The notes: generated by a model from the letters alone, not told the origin. 64,000 nucleotides of DNA from CAYRUD01 sp964427425 (GCA_964427425.1 CAYRUD010000014.1:62001-126000); one strand, 5' to 3'; numbered from the stretch's first letter, positions 16,312 to 26,107 are shown. A program made the numbers and translations.

Positions 16312-18315
16312 TTGGAAGACTTCATGCATCAAAGAGAAAATTCTCAACAATCGCATCATCAACCCTCCCCTCTTGCTGATGGGTCTTTCTCTCTTTGCCA
16401 AGAAATGAATGAGAGAAAGAAGCAAAAATCAGAAGACCAAGACGGTGTGATCGCAATCGATTCCTCCTCTAAGAAAGAATCTTCGGTGGTACAAGAAGAT
16501 GTAAAAATCGGGGCGAAGGATACAGGTCAATCTGGGTTGGATCAGGGAAATATGCGTACACGGCCTTTCGTCTCTCTTTCTCATGAGGTTCAACCATCTC
16601 TTTGGATATATCCGGAGAATAAGAAAAATTTAGCTGATCAGATTCAGCGAGAGTTTCACCTGCATCCTGTATTGGCCCAAATACTCGTTCAACGAGGGTA
16701 TGACGCTGACGATAAAGTTCATAGATATCTGTATGGTAAGCTTCCTGATCTTCATGATCCATTCCTTTTTCCTGAGATGCCTCAAGCTGTAGAACGAATC
16801 GCAACTGCTATAGCTAAAGGTGAGAATATCTTAGTGTACGGAGATAATGATGTCGACGGTATGACTGGAACTGCGCTCCTCGCAGAATTTCTCACGTTTG
16901 TTGGCGGTAAAGTTCTCTTTTATCTTTCTCGACGAACTGTGCTTTTACGCCAGAGTATGATACTTGATGCTCTTGAGTTTGCTCTGAGAAACCATTGTAC
17001 GCTTCTTATTACTGTCGATTGCGGTATTACTGCTGCAGAACAGATCAAAGAAGTCATCCGTCATAATATTGATGTGATTGTGACTGACCACCATGAGCCA
17101 ACAGATAAGATTCCAAATTGTATAGCGACGCTGAATCCGAAGCTTATTACGAGCAATTACCCCAATAGAGAGTTAACCGGTGTGGGAGTTGCATTTAAGC
17201 TTGCTCACGCGATGACTGAATACCTGATGAATGAGGGCAGTCAGCGACACGGAATTACTCTTTCGAAAAAGATCGATTTGAAGCGCTATCTCGACCTTGT
17301 CGCTATTGGGACTGTGGCTGACATGGGAGTTCTTCAAAATGAAAATCGTATCCTTGTGCGTTATGGAGTTGAGCAACTTCGAAAGACGAAGCGTGTTGGT
17401 ATAGATAAGCTTCTCTCAATCTGCGAGACAGACGTTTTGGATTCGACAACATCAATTATCGCGTCGAAGATTTCCCCAAGGTTAAATAGTTTGGGACGAA
17501 TTGCTGAACCAGAAGATGGTGTAAAGCTGTTATTGGTGAAGAATGCTCTTGCCGCAGAAAAATTAGCTATAGAACTCAACCTTTATAACATCGAGCGTCA
17601 AAAAATCGAGCGTCAGATGAGTAAGGAAGTTGAGAAAATTTTGGAGATGAATCCGCAGCTTTTGGATCATAAATCGCTTGTTCTTTCCTCCAGGAAGTGG
17701 CATCCAGGCATTATTGCTATATTAGCTATGAAGTTATCTAGGGTATACAACCGTCCTTGTATTATGATATCGCTCGATGGTCAGGTAGGAAAAGGATCTA
17801 TTCGTTCTATCCCAGAATTTCCAGTTCTTCCTGTATTGAAGGAGCTTTCACATCTTCTGTTAAATTTTGGCGGTCATGATGCTGCGGCAGGCCTCACTAT
17901 TAGAGAGTATAATATTGAGGAGTTTTCGCGACGCTTTATCGAGATTGCTGATCAAACGATACATGACACTCATATCACGCCTAAACTCTACATCGACGCT
18001 CAGGTTCGCTTCGATCAGCTCAACTATGATCTTCTTGAGTCGTTGAGGCTGCTCGAGCCGTTTGGGCATGGGAATCCTGCTCCTGTTTTTGCGACTCGAG
18101 TCGATCAAGTTCAGGATCCTAAGGTTATTGGAAGACAGCATCTCAAGCTATTCCTCGAGCAAGAAGATAGAATGGTAGAGTGCATAGGATTAGGGCAAGC
18201 TCATCGAGCAAAAGAGCTCATGGGATACCGTGGACAGTTAACTTTAGCATATACTCCGCAATCAAGTGAGTCGGCACTGCAGCTTATCGTAAGGGACTTC
18301 CGAATCGAGCAGTGA
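16312..18315 (+). CDS. recJ: Single-stranded-DNA-specific exonuclease RecJ
   Basis: A 5'-3' single-strand exonuclease of the DHH family used in recombination and repair. Motif I appears as YGDNDVDGMTGTALL, followed by TVDCGI and the DHH motif VTDHHEP; the DHHA1 part contains SSRKWHPGIIAILA and LLNFGGHDAAAGLT with the GGH motif, all in normal order, and an OB-fold domain closes the protein. The first 85 residues are a Gln/Ser/Lys-rich extension not typical of RecJ. The chosen start is TTG at 16312, because AAGGAA at 16300-16305 is correctly spaced for it; the in-frame ATG at 16324 is too far from that site. The gene order secDF-recJ matches Chlamydia. Confidence 0.94.
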   Translation: MEDFMHQRENSQQSHHQPSPLADGSFSLCQEMNERKKQKSEDQDGVIAIDSSSKKESSVVQEDVKIGAKDTGQSGLDQGNMRTRPFVSLSHEVQPSLWIYPENKKNLADQIQREFHLHPVLAQILVQRGYDADDKVHRYLYGKLPDLHDPFLFPEMPQAVERIATAIAKGENILVYGDNDVDGMTGTALLAEFLTFVGGKVLFYLSRRTVLLRQSMILDALEFALRNHCTLLITVDCGITAAEQIKEVIRHNIDVIVTDHHEPTDKIPNCIATLNPKLITSNYPNRELTGVGVAFKLAHAMTEYLMNEGSQRHGITLSKKIDLKRYLDLVAIGTVADMGVLQNENRILVRYGVEQLRKTKRVGIDKLLSICETDVLDSTTSIIASKISPRLNSLGRIAEPEDGVKLLLVKNALAAEKLAIELNLYNIERQKIERQMSKEVEKILEMNPQLLDHKSLVLSSRKWHPGIIAILAMKLSRVYNRPCIMISLDGQVGKGSIRSIPEFPVLPVLKELSHLLLNFGGHDAAAGLTIREYNIEEFSRRFIEIADQTIHDTHITPKLYIDAQVRFDQLNYDLLESLRLLEPFGHGNPAPVFATRVDQVQDPKVIGRQHLKLFLEQEDRMVECIGLGQAHRAKELMGYRGQLTLAYTPQSSESALQLIVRDFRIEQ

Positions 18316-18435
18316 TGCTATTTTGGCCTTTACTTGCGAAAGAGCGCCCATACCCTATGTATTTCTCCTCTCGATTCTCATGTCTTTATGTGGTACCCTT
18401 TTCCTCGAAAGATTAAGGAGAGGGGAGATTTTTCT

Positions 18436-19893
18436 TTGAAAAAGGATCGTGCATCAGAAGAGAGATACTATAAGAACGGGCAAGGTATAGTTGAAAAGCT
18501 TGTCTACTCCGGAGATGGGCTTATACGAGGCTCGTCTGCCATTCAAAAAGATGGGCAGACTTCACCTGTAACATTTATTCCGTTTGTAGCTCCTTCAGAA
18601 GTTGTGGAGTATTCAGTACACACAATGAAGAAGAAGTTTTGCCGAGCATCTCTTCTTTCTGTTATCCAGCCATCACCTGATCGGGTGAAGCCTTTATGCT
18701 CACATTTTGGCGAATGTGGCGGATGCCAACTCCAACACATATCTCCCGAGGCACATGGAAAGATCAAGAAGGGATGGATCGAAGAAGCTTTCTATAAAAT
18801 GAAGCCTTTTATAGATAGCGACGTCGAATGGCTTTCTCTTCCGCCTTTATGGCAATGGAGAAAAAAGATCTCCTTCCATGCATTGAGAAAAGGATCAACG
18901 GATTGGATTCTTGGATATTGGAATGAGAGCAACTCACGCATTTTTCAAGTCAAAGAGTGCCCTATTTTCTTTCATGCCGATGAAGTGGATATCATAGGCG
19001 ATATTAAGGACATATTGCATGAGATCTTCTCACAAGATGGATTTCAGCTCGCCGCTTTTGAGTCTTTGATCACTGTCTCGCTTCTACGTATTGATCAGGT
19101 ATTTTCTAAGCGATCTTTTGCTCTTCATATATCTTTAAAGAATAAGCCTGGAGCAGAAGGGAGAAGAGGAACTTCTCTCTCTCAAAAGAGAGAGAAAGAG
19201 CTTATCACAATATTGAAAGATCTTGGTTGGGTTCAGCAGGCGTCTTATAGTATCGATACGGGCTCTCAAAAGAAGATATGGAAAAACCTCTTCGGGACAC
19301 CATCCACGAACATCGAGATTGAAGGGATTGAATGTAAGGCTCCTTTTCATGCCTTTATGCAAAACCATCCAACAATGTCCCATGCCGTCTGGAAGGATGT
19401 TGTTCAATCAATGATGTCATATATGCATCAGTATCCTTCTGATTCTATCCTCGATCTTTATTCCGGTGTCGGAGTAACAGCTCTTCTTCTTGCTCGAGCA
19501 GGAGTTTTAGTTGATGCTGTTGAGCTTTCTCGTTCTGCTTGTAAGGCTTTTGAGGAGACAAGTGTAAAGTACAACCTTGCATCAAAAGTAAGAGTGTTTT
19601 CTTGTAGTGCAGAAGAAGCTCTATCATCTCAATCGTTACTCAAACATTCTCAAGGGTATAGGGCCTGGTTGATGAATCCCCCGCGTGAAGGAGCATCCCA
19701 AGAGGTTATGGAAGCGCTTAGTACTGGAAGTTATGGTTCATTTGGCATTTATACATCTTGCAACCCTGCAACTCTTCAAAGAGATATCGCAATTCTTACT
19801 CATAATGGTTGGAGAATACGATCAGTCAAGGGGTATGATATGTTTCCGATGACGACTCACTTTGAGACTGTAGTCGTTTTATATCGAGCTTAA
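18436..19893 (+). CDS. 23S rRNA (uracil-5-)-methyltransferase, RlmD/RumA (TrmA) family
   Basis: An SAM-dependent RNA m5U methyltransferase. After a TRAM-like N-terminal part there is a 4Fe-4S cysteine cluster, CSHFGECGGCQLQH, typical of RlmD/RlmC. SAM-binding DLYSGVGVTALLLARAG follows, then MNPPREGA and the catalytic cysteine region YTSCNPATLQRDI. The frame is open from TTG 18334, but a strong site AAGGAGAGGGGAG at 18415-18427 lies 8 bases before TTG 18436, and family similarity begins after that, so I set the start there (485 residues). Which uracil is modified (1939, or both 747 and 1939) cannot be told. The gene interrupts the recJ-euo adjacency of Chlamydia. Confidence 0.87.
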   Translation: MKKDRASEERYYKNGQGIVEKLVYSGDGLIRGSSAIQKDGQTSPVTFIPFVAPSEVVEYSVHTMKKKFCRASLLSVIQPSPDRVKPLCSHFGECGGCQLQHISPEAHGKIKKGWIEEAFYKMKPFIDSDVEWLSLPPLWQWRKKISFHALRKGSTDWILGYWNESNSRIFQVKECPIFFHADEVDIIGDIKDILHEIFSQDGFQLAAFESLITVSLLRIDQVFSKRSFALHISLKNKPGAEGRRGTSLSQKREKELITILKDLGWVQQASYSIDTGSQKKIWKNLFGTPSTNIEIEGIECKAPFHAFMQNHPTMSHAVWKDVVQSMMSYMHQYPSDSILDLYSGVGVTALLLARAGVLVDAVELSRSACKAFEETSVKYNLASKVRVFSCSAEEALSSQSLLKHSQGYRAWLMNPPREGASQEVMEALSTGSYGSFGIYTSCNPATLQRDIAILTHNGWRIRSVKGYDMFPMTTHFETVVVLYRA

Positions 19894-19900
19894 GAAAAGA

Positions 19901-19932
19901 GAAAGAGAGAGGAGCTGACTCCTCTCTCTTTC
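19901..19932. terminator. Strong bidirectional terminator between convergent genes
   Basis: A perfect 14-base stem: GAAAGAGAGAGGAG at 19901-19914 and CTCCTCTCTCTTTC at 19919-19932 with loop CTGA. It lies 7 bases after the methyltransferase stop and before the end of the minus-strand EUO-like gene, so it serves both. Confidence 0.85.
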
Positions 19933-19971
19933 TTTAGGAGAGAAAAAATAGAAAGAGGAAAAGCAATATAA

Positions 19972-20391
19972 TTAGCTTGCCTTCTTCTTCTTTTGCGCAA
20001 GGTAGCTTTCTTTGTACGCTTTAATATCGTTCTCGTGAACAACCCAAGCAGCCCCTTTCCTTGAAGCTTTTAAGTACCCGGTTCTTGTGGCGTAGTAAAT
20101 CTTCTGAGCAGGAACGTTCAACATTCTTGCTACTTGGTTGATTGAGTAGTAGCCTTTTCTATTGTCAAAGAGAAGCTCGCCATTAAACACGGACTTTGTG
20201 CGGGAGTACTTCATCTTTTTGTATTCTTGGAGATCATTTAAATCGATCATCCAGCGGCTTGAGTCTTTCTTCGCCTTCAACTTATTCGACTTAATTGCGA
20301 CATAGATTGCTTGGCGAGTTACTTTATGAATCTTAGCGGCTTCCGTAATGGAGACTAAGTTTTGATTTTGCTGTGTGTTGTTTTCCATCAT
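19972..20391 (-). CDS. euo: EUO-like DNA-binding regulator with two excisionase/MerR-type helix-turn-helix repeats
   Basis: A 139-residue basic protein with two related winged-helix-like units. Residues about 12-60 contain LVSITEAAKIHKVTRQAIY then the WMI/DLQEYK wing; residues about 82-133 contain YYSINQVARMLNVPAQKIYYA then the WVV/DIKAYK wing. The tail is poly-lysine. This is the excisionase/MerR-like fold. In Chlamydia EUO, the repressor of late developmental genes, is encoded beside recJ and gltX, and the same neighbours are present here on both sides. I therefore infer an EUO orthologue; it is shorter than the roughly 180-residue Chlamydia protein. A plain excisionase is the alternative, but no phage or integrase gene is nearby. 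The start could be 20391 or 20388. Confidence 0.75.
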   Translation of the reverse strand: MMENNTQQNQNLVSITEAAKIHKVTRQAIYVAIKSNKLKAKKDSSRWMIDLNDLQEYKKMKYSRTKSVFNGELLFDNRKGYYSINQVARMLNVPAQKIYYATRTGYLKASRKGAAWVVHENDIKAYKESYLAQKKKKAS

Positions 20392-20894
20392 AGTAAATTA
20401 TAGTCTATTTAAAGGTTAATTTTTGATTGAAGTCAAAAAAATTATCTTAATTAATATAATTAATATCAATATTAGTTTTAATAAATCGCAATTATAATTT
20501 ATCAATCTCCGTTTTTGTAGATTTTTTCTTTGCCTTCTACTCTGTAAAAATATTCTATAACTTAGAAAATAGAACCTGCTTTTTTTTAATCAAAGAAAAA
20601 AATGAGTTAGTTAATTTGTAAAATTATAATTAAAAAAATAATTTGTTATTAACTTTAATTTAATTTATTGACTCGAAATCCATTCTCATGGTGATTTGAC
20701 AATGATTTTTGAAAAAGGATGCTCTTTCGAAGATTTTGAAACTAGATTTTTTTTTTCGTAAGATGCGTATACTTTTATAACTCAATCTGGGTAGCGAAGA
20801 AAATCTTCTGAATGTATTTTTAGGGCTAGACTTTTCTCAGAGCTCTCTTTACAAAGAGTTACCTTGTCATTCCTTAGACGAAGTTCAACTGTTA
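20392..20894. other. Long AT-rich divergent regulatory region between euo and tsp
   Basis: A 503-base gap, extremely AT rich between about 20400 and 20660, with repeated TTAATTAATAT-like stretches. It carries the promoters of euo (minus) and tsp (plus). A GTATACTTTTATAAC segment near 20766-20780 could be a -10 region for tsp. No ORF or RNA gene is seen. Such AT-rich sequence would suit EUO autoregulation, but no operator can be proved by eye. Confidence 0.35.
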
Positions 20895-23156
20895 ATGGAC
20901 AATGCTACAATGGTATATATAAATTGCCTGGCTGCATCTCAGCCTCATTCCTACCATCTTTCTCAACGACTATCGGAATTAGCCTGGAGAGTAAGGAACT
21001 CTTTACAGTTCCTCTCTTTAGTAGTAGCGATTTTATGTTTGTTTTTGAGTAGTCATATTCAACTTGAAGCTACGCAGCCTGCAGATCTGACCGCAAGAGA
21101 TACTCAGCACTTAATGTCCGAGATGATGAGCTCCCATCCGACATATAAAGAGCTTAATCCTGTGCTTGTGCAGCGAATACTCAGGAGTTATTGCGAAGAG
21201 CTGGACCCTGCTAAAGTATATTTCCTACAAAAAGATATCGAGCACCTTATTAATCCAACTCTCGAATCAGTCCAGAAAATCCAAAGGCAGTTGCAGCGAG
21301 GGAGCTTTGATCTTTTTTCTGACCTCCTCAAGCTTCTCTCAAAGCGAATCGAAGAGATTCAGAAGCTGAATATAACTGTGGAGAATCAAAGTAATACGGC
21401 TTCTTCTCAGCTAGAAATCAATAAGAGCTCATTAGGCGAAAAAAAAGAGGGGAAATACATCAGATGGCCTCAAGCTGAAGATGAAAGACTCTATCGCTTA
21501 AAAGATATTTATCGCCTCCAGAACAATGCGATCCTTCTCCTCAAAACAGAGGATCAGCGCGAACGAGCCAAAAAAGCACTTCAGAAAATGAGAACTCAAT
21601 TTGAGAAAGACTTGACTCCGCCTCTTAATTCGGCCCTTTTTGAGAAGACTGTCTTAACCTTATTTATGAAGTCATTTGCCCGTTCGCTTGATTCACAAAC
21701 GATGTACTTTACTCCTTTTGAAGCAAAGCAGTTTATGATTCATGTACAGCAAAAGCTGTCTGGGATTGGTGTTTTGCTTAGAGATGATTTTGATGGACTT
21801 ACTATTACAAAAGTTATTGAAGGAGGTCCTTCCGATCGGTCTCAATTGATCCGTGTGAATGACAAAATTATTGCTATTAACAACGAGCCGGTTATTGGAA
21901 TGGGCCTTGAAGAGTCGGTTGAGATGATTCGAGGCGATGTAGGAACTCAAGTACTTCTTACGATATTGCGTAAGAATGAATCTGGTGAAGTGGAGACGAA
22001 AGACGTCCGCATTACTCGGGATGAGGTTAAAGTTTCTGAAGAAAGATTTAGCTCAATTATTGAGCCATACAAAGACGGCAGCGTGATGGTTTCATTAAAG
22101 CTTAACTCATTTTATCAGGATGAAAAAGACTCGTCGTATGAAGATCTGCTAAAACATCTGTTAGAATTGCAACAGCGATATACGGTCCGTGGAATAATCC
22201 TTGATTTACGTGATAACCCTGGGGGGATATTAGCGCAGGCTGTTTCTGTAGCTGGATTGTTTATGGACAAGGGAATTGTCGTTTCTATCAAAGATGAGAA
22301 AGGCACTGTCTATCACATGCGAAATATTGACTCGACAAAAGTGTGGGATGGGCCTCTTCTTGTATGTATCAATAAAGCAAGCGCATCTGCGGCAGAAATC
22401 GTGGCCCAGGCCTTGCAAGACTGGGGAAGAGCGCTTGTTATCGGAGATGAGACATCTTTTGGTAAGGGCTCATTTCAAGTCTTTACCTTAAATCCCGATA
22501 AGTCCAAGCCAAATCCAAAAGGTGAGTATAAGATCACAAGAGGTCGCTACTATACTGTTTCGGGGAAAAGTCCTCAGTTAGTTGGAGTTCGCTCAGATAT
22601 AGTGATACCAGGGCCTTATAGCTTCTTTGATATTGGTGAGAAATTCTTGGACTATCCGCTAGGAGAGGATTCAATTGCACAAGGATTTAAAGATACTTTC
22701 GATGATCTTCCTTTTTATCAGAGGCCATTCGCAAGATCAATTTATAAAGACGGAATGCAAGTGCGTGAGAATTCCTATCAAGGATATCTCAATGCTTTAA
22801 GAGATAAATCACTTGCCCGTCAGAGTCAGAATGCAGGGTATCAATTGTTTCTAGGTGAGTGTAAAAAAGAGGCAGATCGACTTAAAAATGACAATGTTGA
22901 AAATCAATTAGATAGTGAAAAAGAAATAGTCGAAGAGGTAACGGGCCAAGAACCAGATCCAACAGGTGGTGTTCCAATGAGCGAAAGCAAAGTTGAAGCT
23001 TTAAGCAGCTCATCGGGTTCAAAAAATAAAGATGCTGCTGATCCTGAACTCAAAGATAAAGAGAAGGTAGACTATCAACTCCTTGAAGCGTGGAATATTA
23101 TGCGAGATGTAATCGATCTTGAAACGTCGATTCATCAAGCGGCTCCAAACTCGTAA
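20895..23156 (+). CDS. prc: Tail-specific protease Tsp/Prc (S41 family)
   Basis: A periplasmic C-terminal processing serine protease. A long N-terminal stretch holds a membrane segment at about 35-55 (signal anchor). The PDZ domain spans residues about 285-370 (GIGVLLRDDFDGL, GGPSDRS, GDVGTQV). The S41 core contains LDLRDNPGGIL, the nucleophile region INKASASAAEIVA and the catalytic lysine in GDETSFGKGSFQ, matching the Ser/Lys dyad of E. coli Prc. At 753 residues it is of Prc size, with a Ser/Glu-rich segment near 665-730. In Chlamydia the homologue CT441 lies in the same gene neighbourhood (tsp ... gltX-euo-recJ-secDF). Confidence 0.93.
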   Translation: MDNATMVYINCLAASQPHSYHLSQRLSELAWRVRNSLQFLSLVVAILCLFLSSHIQLEATQPADLTARDTQHLMSEMMSSHPTYKELNPVLVQRILRSYCEELDPAKVYFLQKDIEHLINPTLESVQKIQRQLQRGSFDLFSDLLKLLSKRIEEIQKLNITVENQSNTASSQLEINKSSLGEKKEGKYIRWPQAEDERLYRLKDIYRLQNNAILLLKTEDQRERAKKALQKMRTQFEKDLTPPLNSALFEKTVLTLFMKSFARSLDSQTMYFTPFEAKQFMIHVQQKLSGIGVLLRDDFDGLTITKVIEGGPSDRSQLIRVNDKIIAINNEPVIGMGLEESVEMIRGDVGTQVLLTILRKNESGEVETKDVRITRDEVKVSEERFSSIIEPYKDGSVMVSLKLNSFYQDEKDSSYEDLLKHLLELQQRYTVRGIILDLRDNPGGILAQAVSVAGLFMDKGIVVSIKDEKGTVYHMRNIDSTKVWDGPLLVCINKASASAAEIVAQALQDWGRALVIGDETSFGKGSFQVFTLNPDKSKPNPKGEYKITRGRYYTVSGKSPQLVGVRSDIVIPGPYSFFDIGEKFLDYPLGEDSIAQGFKDTFDDLPFYQRPFARSIYKDGMQVRENSYQGYLNALRDKSLARQSQNAGYQLFLGECKKEADRLKNDNVENQLDSEKEIVEEVTGQEPDPTGGVPMSESKVEALSSSSGSKNKDAADPELKDKEKVDYQLLEAWNIMRDVIDLETSIHQAAPNS

Positions 23157-23330
23157 ATCTCGATATATTATTTGTCTCTTTTTTCACTCTACTGGATGTT
23201 TGTTCGATTGAAAAGTAAGTGAAAAAAAGAGACAATTTTACAAGCGATCCTTCATCAAGTGTTTTTTCATTATTGAGAATTTTTAGATCGCGCTTCCTTT
23301 GAATTTTTTCTTGAAAGAGATTCTTTGACC

Positions 23331-24857
23331 ATGACAGTTCGAGTTCGTATAGCTCCATCTCCTACAGGCGATCCGCACGTAGGAACAGCCTACATGGCTC
23401 TCTTCAATCTTATCTTTGCCCGTCACTTTGGCGGTAAATTCATTCTCCGTATCGAGGATACGGATAGAACGAGAAGTCGTCCTGAATATGAAGAGAATAT
23501 TTACAAAGCTTTGCAATGGGCAGGAATTCAATGGGATGAAGGGCCAGATGTAGGAGGGCCTTGCGCTCCTTACCGTCAATCTGAGCGTACAGAGATCTAT
23601 CAAAAGCATGCCTATGATTTGCTCAATCAAGGGAAGGCGTATAAGTGCTTCGCTACTGCTGAAGAGCTGCAGGAAATGCGCGAAATTGCTGCTAAAACAG
23701 GCAATAAGCAAGGGTATGATCGCCGTTATAGAAACCTGACTGAGGCTGAAGTAAAAGAACGTGAAGCTCGCGGGGAGTCTTTTGTTATTCGCTTAAAAGT
23801 GCCTCTTCAAGGGGATTGTGTCTTCCACGATGCGATTAAAGGGCGAATTTCTTTCCCTTATGCAGATATTGATGACCAAGTTCTTTTGAAGTCTGATGGC
23901 TTTCCAACCTATCACTTAGCTAATGTCGTTGATGACCATTTGATGGGTATTACACACGTTATTCGAGGCGATGAGTGGATAAGCTCGACTCCTAAGCACG
24001 TATACTTGTACGAAGCTTTTGGTTGGACGCCTCCTGTCTTTATGCATATGCCTCTCTTGCTAGGCCGAGATGGTAAGAAGCTTTCCAAGCGAAAGAATCC
24101 AACGTCAATCTTCTATTATCGTGATAGTGGATATCTCCCAGAAGCTTTTGTCAATTTCTTGACGCTTATGGGATATAGCATGCAAGACGGAAGGGAAGTC
24201 TACTCTCTTGAAGAGATTATTAAAGAATTTGATCCATCTCGTATCGGTGTTTCGGGAGCTGTCTTTGATATTCTAAAGCTCGATTGGTTGAATCAGCACT
24301 ATCTGATCCAGAATGTGCCTCAAGAGAAACTCTGGCAGAGATTAAAGGATTGGAGCTTTAATGATGCCTTCATTGAGAAAGTGATGCCTCTATGCCATTC
24401 TCGAATGAAAAACTTCGGAGATTTCATAGAGTTGGCAGACTTTCTCTTCATTAACAAGATGCGCTACGAGCAAGACCTTTTTAAGGTTGATCTCGGCGGG
24501 GGAAATAATCCAATTCTTCCAATCCAAGCTGCAGGCGTATTGCAGGCTATGATATGGAGCATGGATGAAAAAGAAAACTGGATGTCCTCCGGCGTCAATC
24601 AGTCTTCAAGAGAAGTTGCAGAGCGGTTTGGTGTAAATCATAAAAAAGTAGTTATGCCTCTTCTTTTTGCAAGTTTAATGGCTAAGCGTCAAGGGCTTCC
24701 TCTCTTTGACTCTGCTGAACTGCTCGGTAAAGATCGCGTAAGAGTAAGGCTTTTACAATCGATTGAGTTTTTAGGTGGCATTTCATCGAAGAAGCTCGAC
24801 GCTTTGAAGAAAGCTTGGGATCGAAAAGATGTTCAACTCATTCAACTACTTCAATGA
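23331..24857 (+). CDS. gltX: Glutamate--tRNA ligase
   Basis: A class I synthetase that charges tRNA-Glu. RIAPSPTGDPHVGTAYMAL is the N-terminal HIGH-containing signature and KKLSKRKNPTS is the KMSKS loop; IRGDEWISSTPKH lies between them as expected. The length is about 508 residues. The frame also offers TTG at 23325, but ATG 23331 with GAAAGAGA at 23313-23320 is better placed. The last four bases overlap the start of the next gene (ATGA), which points to translational coupling with the flavoprotein reductase. Confidence 0.95.
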   Translation: MTVRVRIAPSPTGDPHVGTAYMALFNLIFARHFGGKFILRIEDTDRTRSRPEYEENIYKALQWAGIQWDEGPDVGGPCAPYRQSERTEIYQKHAYDLLNQGKAYKCFATAEELQEMREIAAKTGNKQGYDRRYRNLTEAEVKEREARGESFVIRLKVPLQGDCVFHDAIKGRISFPYADIDDQVLLKSDGFPTYHLANVVDDHLMGITHVIRGDEWISSTPKHVYLYEAFGWTPPVFMHMPLLLGRDGKKLSKRKNPTSIFYYRDSGYLPEAFVNFLTLMGYSMQDGREVYSLEEIIKEFDPSRIGVSGAVFDILKLDWLNQHYLIQNVPQEKLWQRLKDWSFNDAFIEKVMPLCHSRMKNFGDFIELADFLFINKMRYEQDLFKVDLGGGNNPILPIQAAGVLQAMIWSMDEKENWMSSGVNQSSREVAERFGVNHKKVVMPLLFASLMAKRQGLPLFDSAELLGKDRVRVRLLQSIEFLGGISSKKLDALKKAWDRKDVQLIQLLQ

Positions 24858-26050
24858 TCTATTCGAAAGACTCTCCTTTTTTAGCGTCAATTGATCACCG
24901 ATTTCGACTCAATAAGCCAGGCTCTTCCAAAGAGACCTGGCATATTATTTTAAATGTCGAAGGCTCGGGTATTTCTTACAGGCCTGGAGATAGCGTCGGC
25001 GTTATGCCTAAGAATCCCATGGACCTAGTTAACAGGCTTATTAAATTTTTGAAGCTTCCTCCTCATCTTGCCATCATAGATCCCAGAAATGGGCATGAGT
25101 ATTCACTCACGAAATGGCTTCATGAGAGAGTGGATATATCGACCTTGTCGGAAAAATTGTTTTTAGCGGCCGTACAATCTGCGATTTCTCATTCAGAGAT
25201 GAAGGAAGCTTGCGATTTCTCTTCTCGCAAATTAGAGGAAAAAGAAGCTCTTTCTAAAGCTAATCCTAGTAGAAGATATGAGCCCTGGTTTAAAGAAATT
25301 GATGTCCCGTCTTTTTTTGAAAGGTTTTTACCATCAGGAGTTAGATTTGAGGGACTAATATCTAGCTTTACTCCAATCATTCCTCGCTTTTACTCCATAG
25401 CGTCTAGCCCTCTCGTTTATGAGAAACAGATTGAGTTAACTGTCGCAAAGGTTGATTTTACGACAGCTTTTGGAATTAAGAAGGGGCTATGCTCAACCTA
25501 TTTGATTGATGAGGCGGTTTCAGGGGTTTCCGATGTTCGCGTTTTCTTACAGCCCACGAAACACTTTCTATTGCCTGAGCCTCTTCACATTGAAGAGCGT
25601 CCAATCATTATGGTTGGCCCTGGAACTGGAGTCGCTCCATTTAGGGCATTTTTGCAACATATCTCTTCAACTTCTTATGGAAGTAAGAAGCCTCGCTGTT
25701 GGCTCTTCTTTGGTGAAAGACAAAGAGAGTACGACTATTTCTACAAAGATTTCTTCGAAGACCTTGTAGGACAAGGTGTCTTGCGTCTAGATACTGCTTT
25801 CTCTCGAGATAGCGAGAAAAAAGAATATGTTCAGCATAAGATGTGGGAGATGAAAAAAGATCTCTTTGAGTGGCTTCATTGGCAGTCTGGTTATTTCTAC
25901 TTGTGTGGGGATGCTAAGAGCATGGCCAAAGATGTAGAGAGTGTTTTACTCCAAATAGCGATGTCAGAGGGTGAGATGCAATCTGATAGAGCAATGGAGT
26001 GGTTAAAAGATCTTAGGCTCTCAGGTCGTTTTCGAAAGGATGTATACTAA
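24854..26050 (+). CDS. cysJ: CysJ-like NADPH-dependent flavoprotein reductase (FAD/NADPH domains only)
   Basis: A ferredoxin-reductase-like protein of the sulfite reductase/cytochrome P450 reductase family, about 398 residues. It has YRPGDSVGVMPKNP at the N-terminus, the FAD-binding RFYSIASS motif, the NADPH motif GPGTGVAPFRAFLQ and FFGERQREYDY, and near the C-terminus the GDAKSMAKDVESVL block. The FMN-binding flavodoxin domain of full CysJ is absent, and no hemoprotein subunit (CysI) is nearby, so true sulfite reduction is doubtful. An unknown electron acceptor is more likely. Chlamydia has the same short CysJ gene (CT435) beside ispF, as here. The start at 24854 overlaps the gltX stop. Confidence 0.85.
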   Translation: MIYSKDSPFLASIDHRFRLNKPGSSKETWHIILNVEGSGISYRPGDSVGVMPKNPMDLVNRLIKFLKLPPHLAIIDPRNGHEYSLTKWLHERVDISTLSEKLFLAAVQSAISHSEMKEACDFSSRKLEEKEALSKANPSRRYEPWFKEIDVPSFFERFLPSGVRFEGLISSFTPIIPRFYSIASSPLVYEKQIELTVAKVDFTTAFGIKKGLCSTYLIDEAVSGVSDVRVFLQPTKHFLLPEPLHIEERPIIMVGPGTGVAPFRAFLQHISSTSYGSKKPRCWLFFGERQREYDYFYKDFFEDLVGQGVLRLDTAFSRDSEKKEYVQHKMWEMKKDLFEWLHWQSGYFYLCGDAKSMAKDVESVLLQIAMSEGEMQSDRAMEWLKDLRLSGRFRKDVY

Positions 26051-26088
26051 GTTGTATAGAGAGCTTCTCCCCTCATCCGAGTGAAAGG

Positions 26089-26107
26089 GCGGCTTCTTTA
26101 AAGCCGC
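26089..26107. terminator. Short GC-rich hairpin between convergent cysJ and ispF-like genes
   Basis: GCGGCTT at 26089-26095 pairs with AAGCCGC at 26101-26107. It overlaps the last codons of the minus-strand ispF-like gene and follows cysJ by 38 bases. No T-run is present, so it is only a possible terminator. Confidence 0.45.

Noticed and set aside
19972..20391. Prophage or integrative element suggested by an excisionase-like protein
   Set aside because: No integrase, attachment repeat or phage gene is nearby, and the gene order matches the chlamydial euo locus.
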